From: Scybalousia_A sp963588535
GTDB lineage: Bacteria > Bacteroidota > Bacteroidia > Bacteroidales > P3
Direction: 5' to 3'
Assembly (NCBI GenBank): GCA_963588535.1
Contig: CAVAII010000010.1
Location: forward strand, 1-5,901
Length of the DNA stretch: 5,901 bases
Under the pieces are notes generated by a model. That model saw nothing but the letters and a program-made list of their open reading frames with translations. It was not told where the DNA came from and ran no database searches. Shown here piece by piece: positions 5,877-5,901 of this stretch. The position numbers and the translations under genes were made by a program. Each line of letters begins with the position of its first letter. Position 1 is the stretch's first letter.

Positions 5877-5901
5877 AATTTTTATCGCATCTTATCAAAA
5901 T

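Overview
This A+T-rich window looks like chromosomal DNA of a member of the Bacteroidota (Bacteroidetes). Several signs agree. No gene has a convincing Shine-Dalgarno sequence. Four intergenic sites match the Bacteroidetes -7 promoter element TAnnTTTG. The gene order ruvA then sprA is typical of the phylum, and SprA/Sov belongs to the Bacteroidetes-specific type IX secretion system (T9SS). The two polysaccharide export proteins also have the sequence style of this phylum. I cannot name a genus.

Minus strand, 1-761: ruvA (Holliday-junction branch migration) reads leftward. Ten bases after its stop codon comes the 5' end of a second gene, of which only 53 codons lie in the window. It encodes a signal peptide followed by a segment resembling the N-terminus of SprA/Sov, the T9SS outer-membrane translocon. 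The two are probably co-transcribed from a promoter at about 785-818.

Divergent spacer, 762-1007: this holds the ruvA promoter, two candidate rightward promoters (801-834 and 936-969) and two overlapping inverted repeats. It has no gene I can support and no ATG on the plus strand upstream of miaB.

Plus strand, 1008-5772: miaB (tRNA A37 methylthiotransferase) is followed by a new promoter-like element and two export genes 18 bases apart. The first encodes an outer-membrane export lipoprotein of the Wza/OPX type. The second encodes an 852-residue Wzc-type polysaccharide co-polymerase fused to a BY-kinase domain. Together they should form the envelope-spanning part of a Wzy-dependent capsule or exopolysaccharide exporter, with the kinase controlling assembly through phosphorylation of a C-terminal tyrosine cluster. 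That cluster is an unusually long Gly/Tyr tail with 16 tyrosines in 48 residues and a striking alternation of tyrosine codons.

Right end, 5773-5901: a strong intrinsic terminator closes the export unit, followed by a 51-base tract that is almost entirely pyrimidine. No glycosyltransferase, flippase, polymerase or phosphatase gene is visible, so the export pair appears as a stand-alone unit here. I see no mobile element, CRISPR array, RNA gene or clearly new system. The tail of the kinase and the uncoded parts of the window are the most interesting places.
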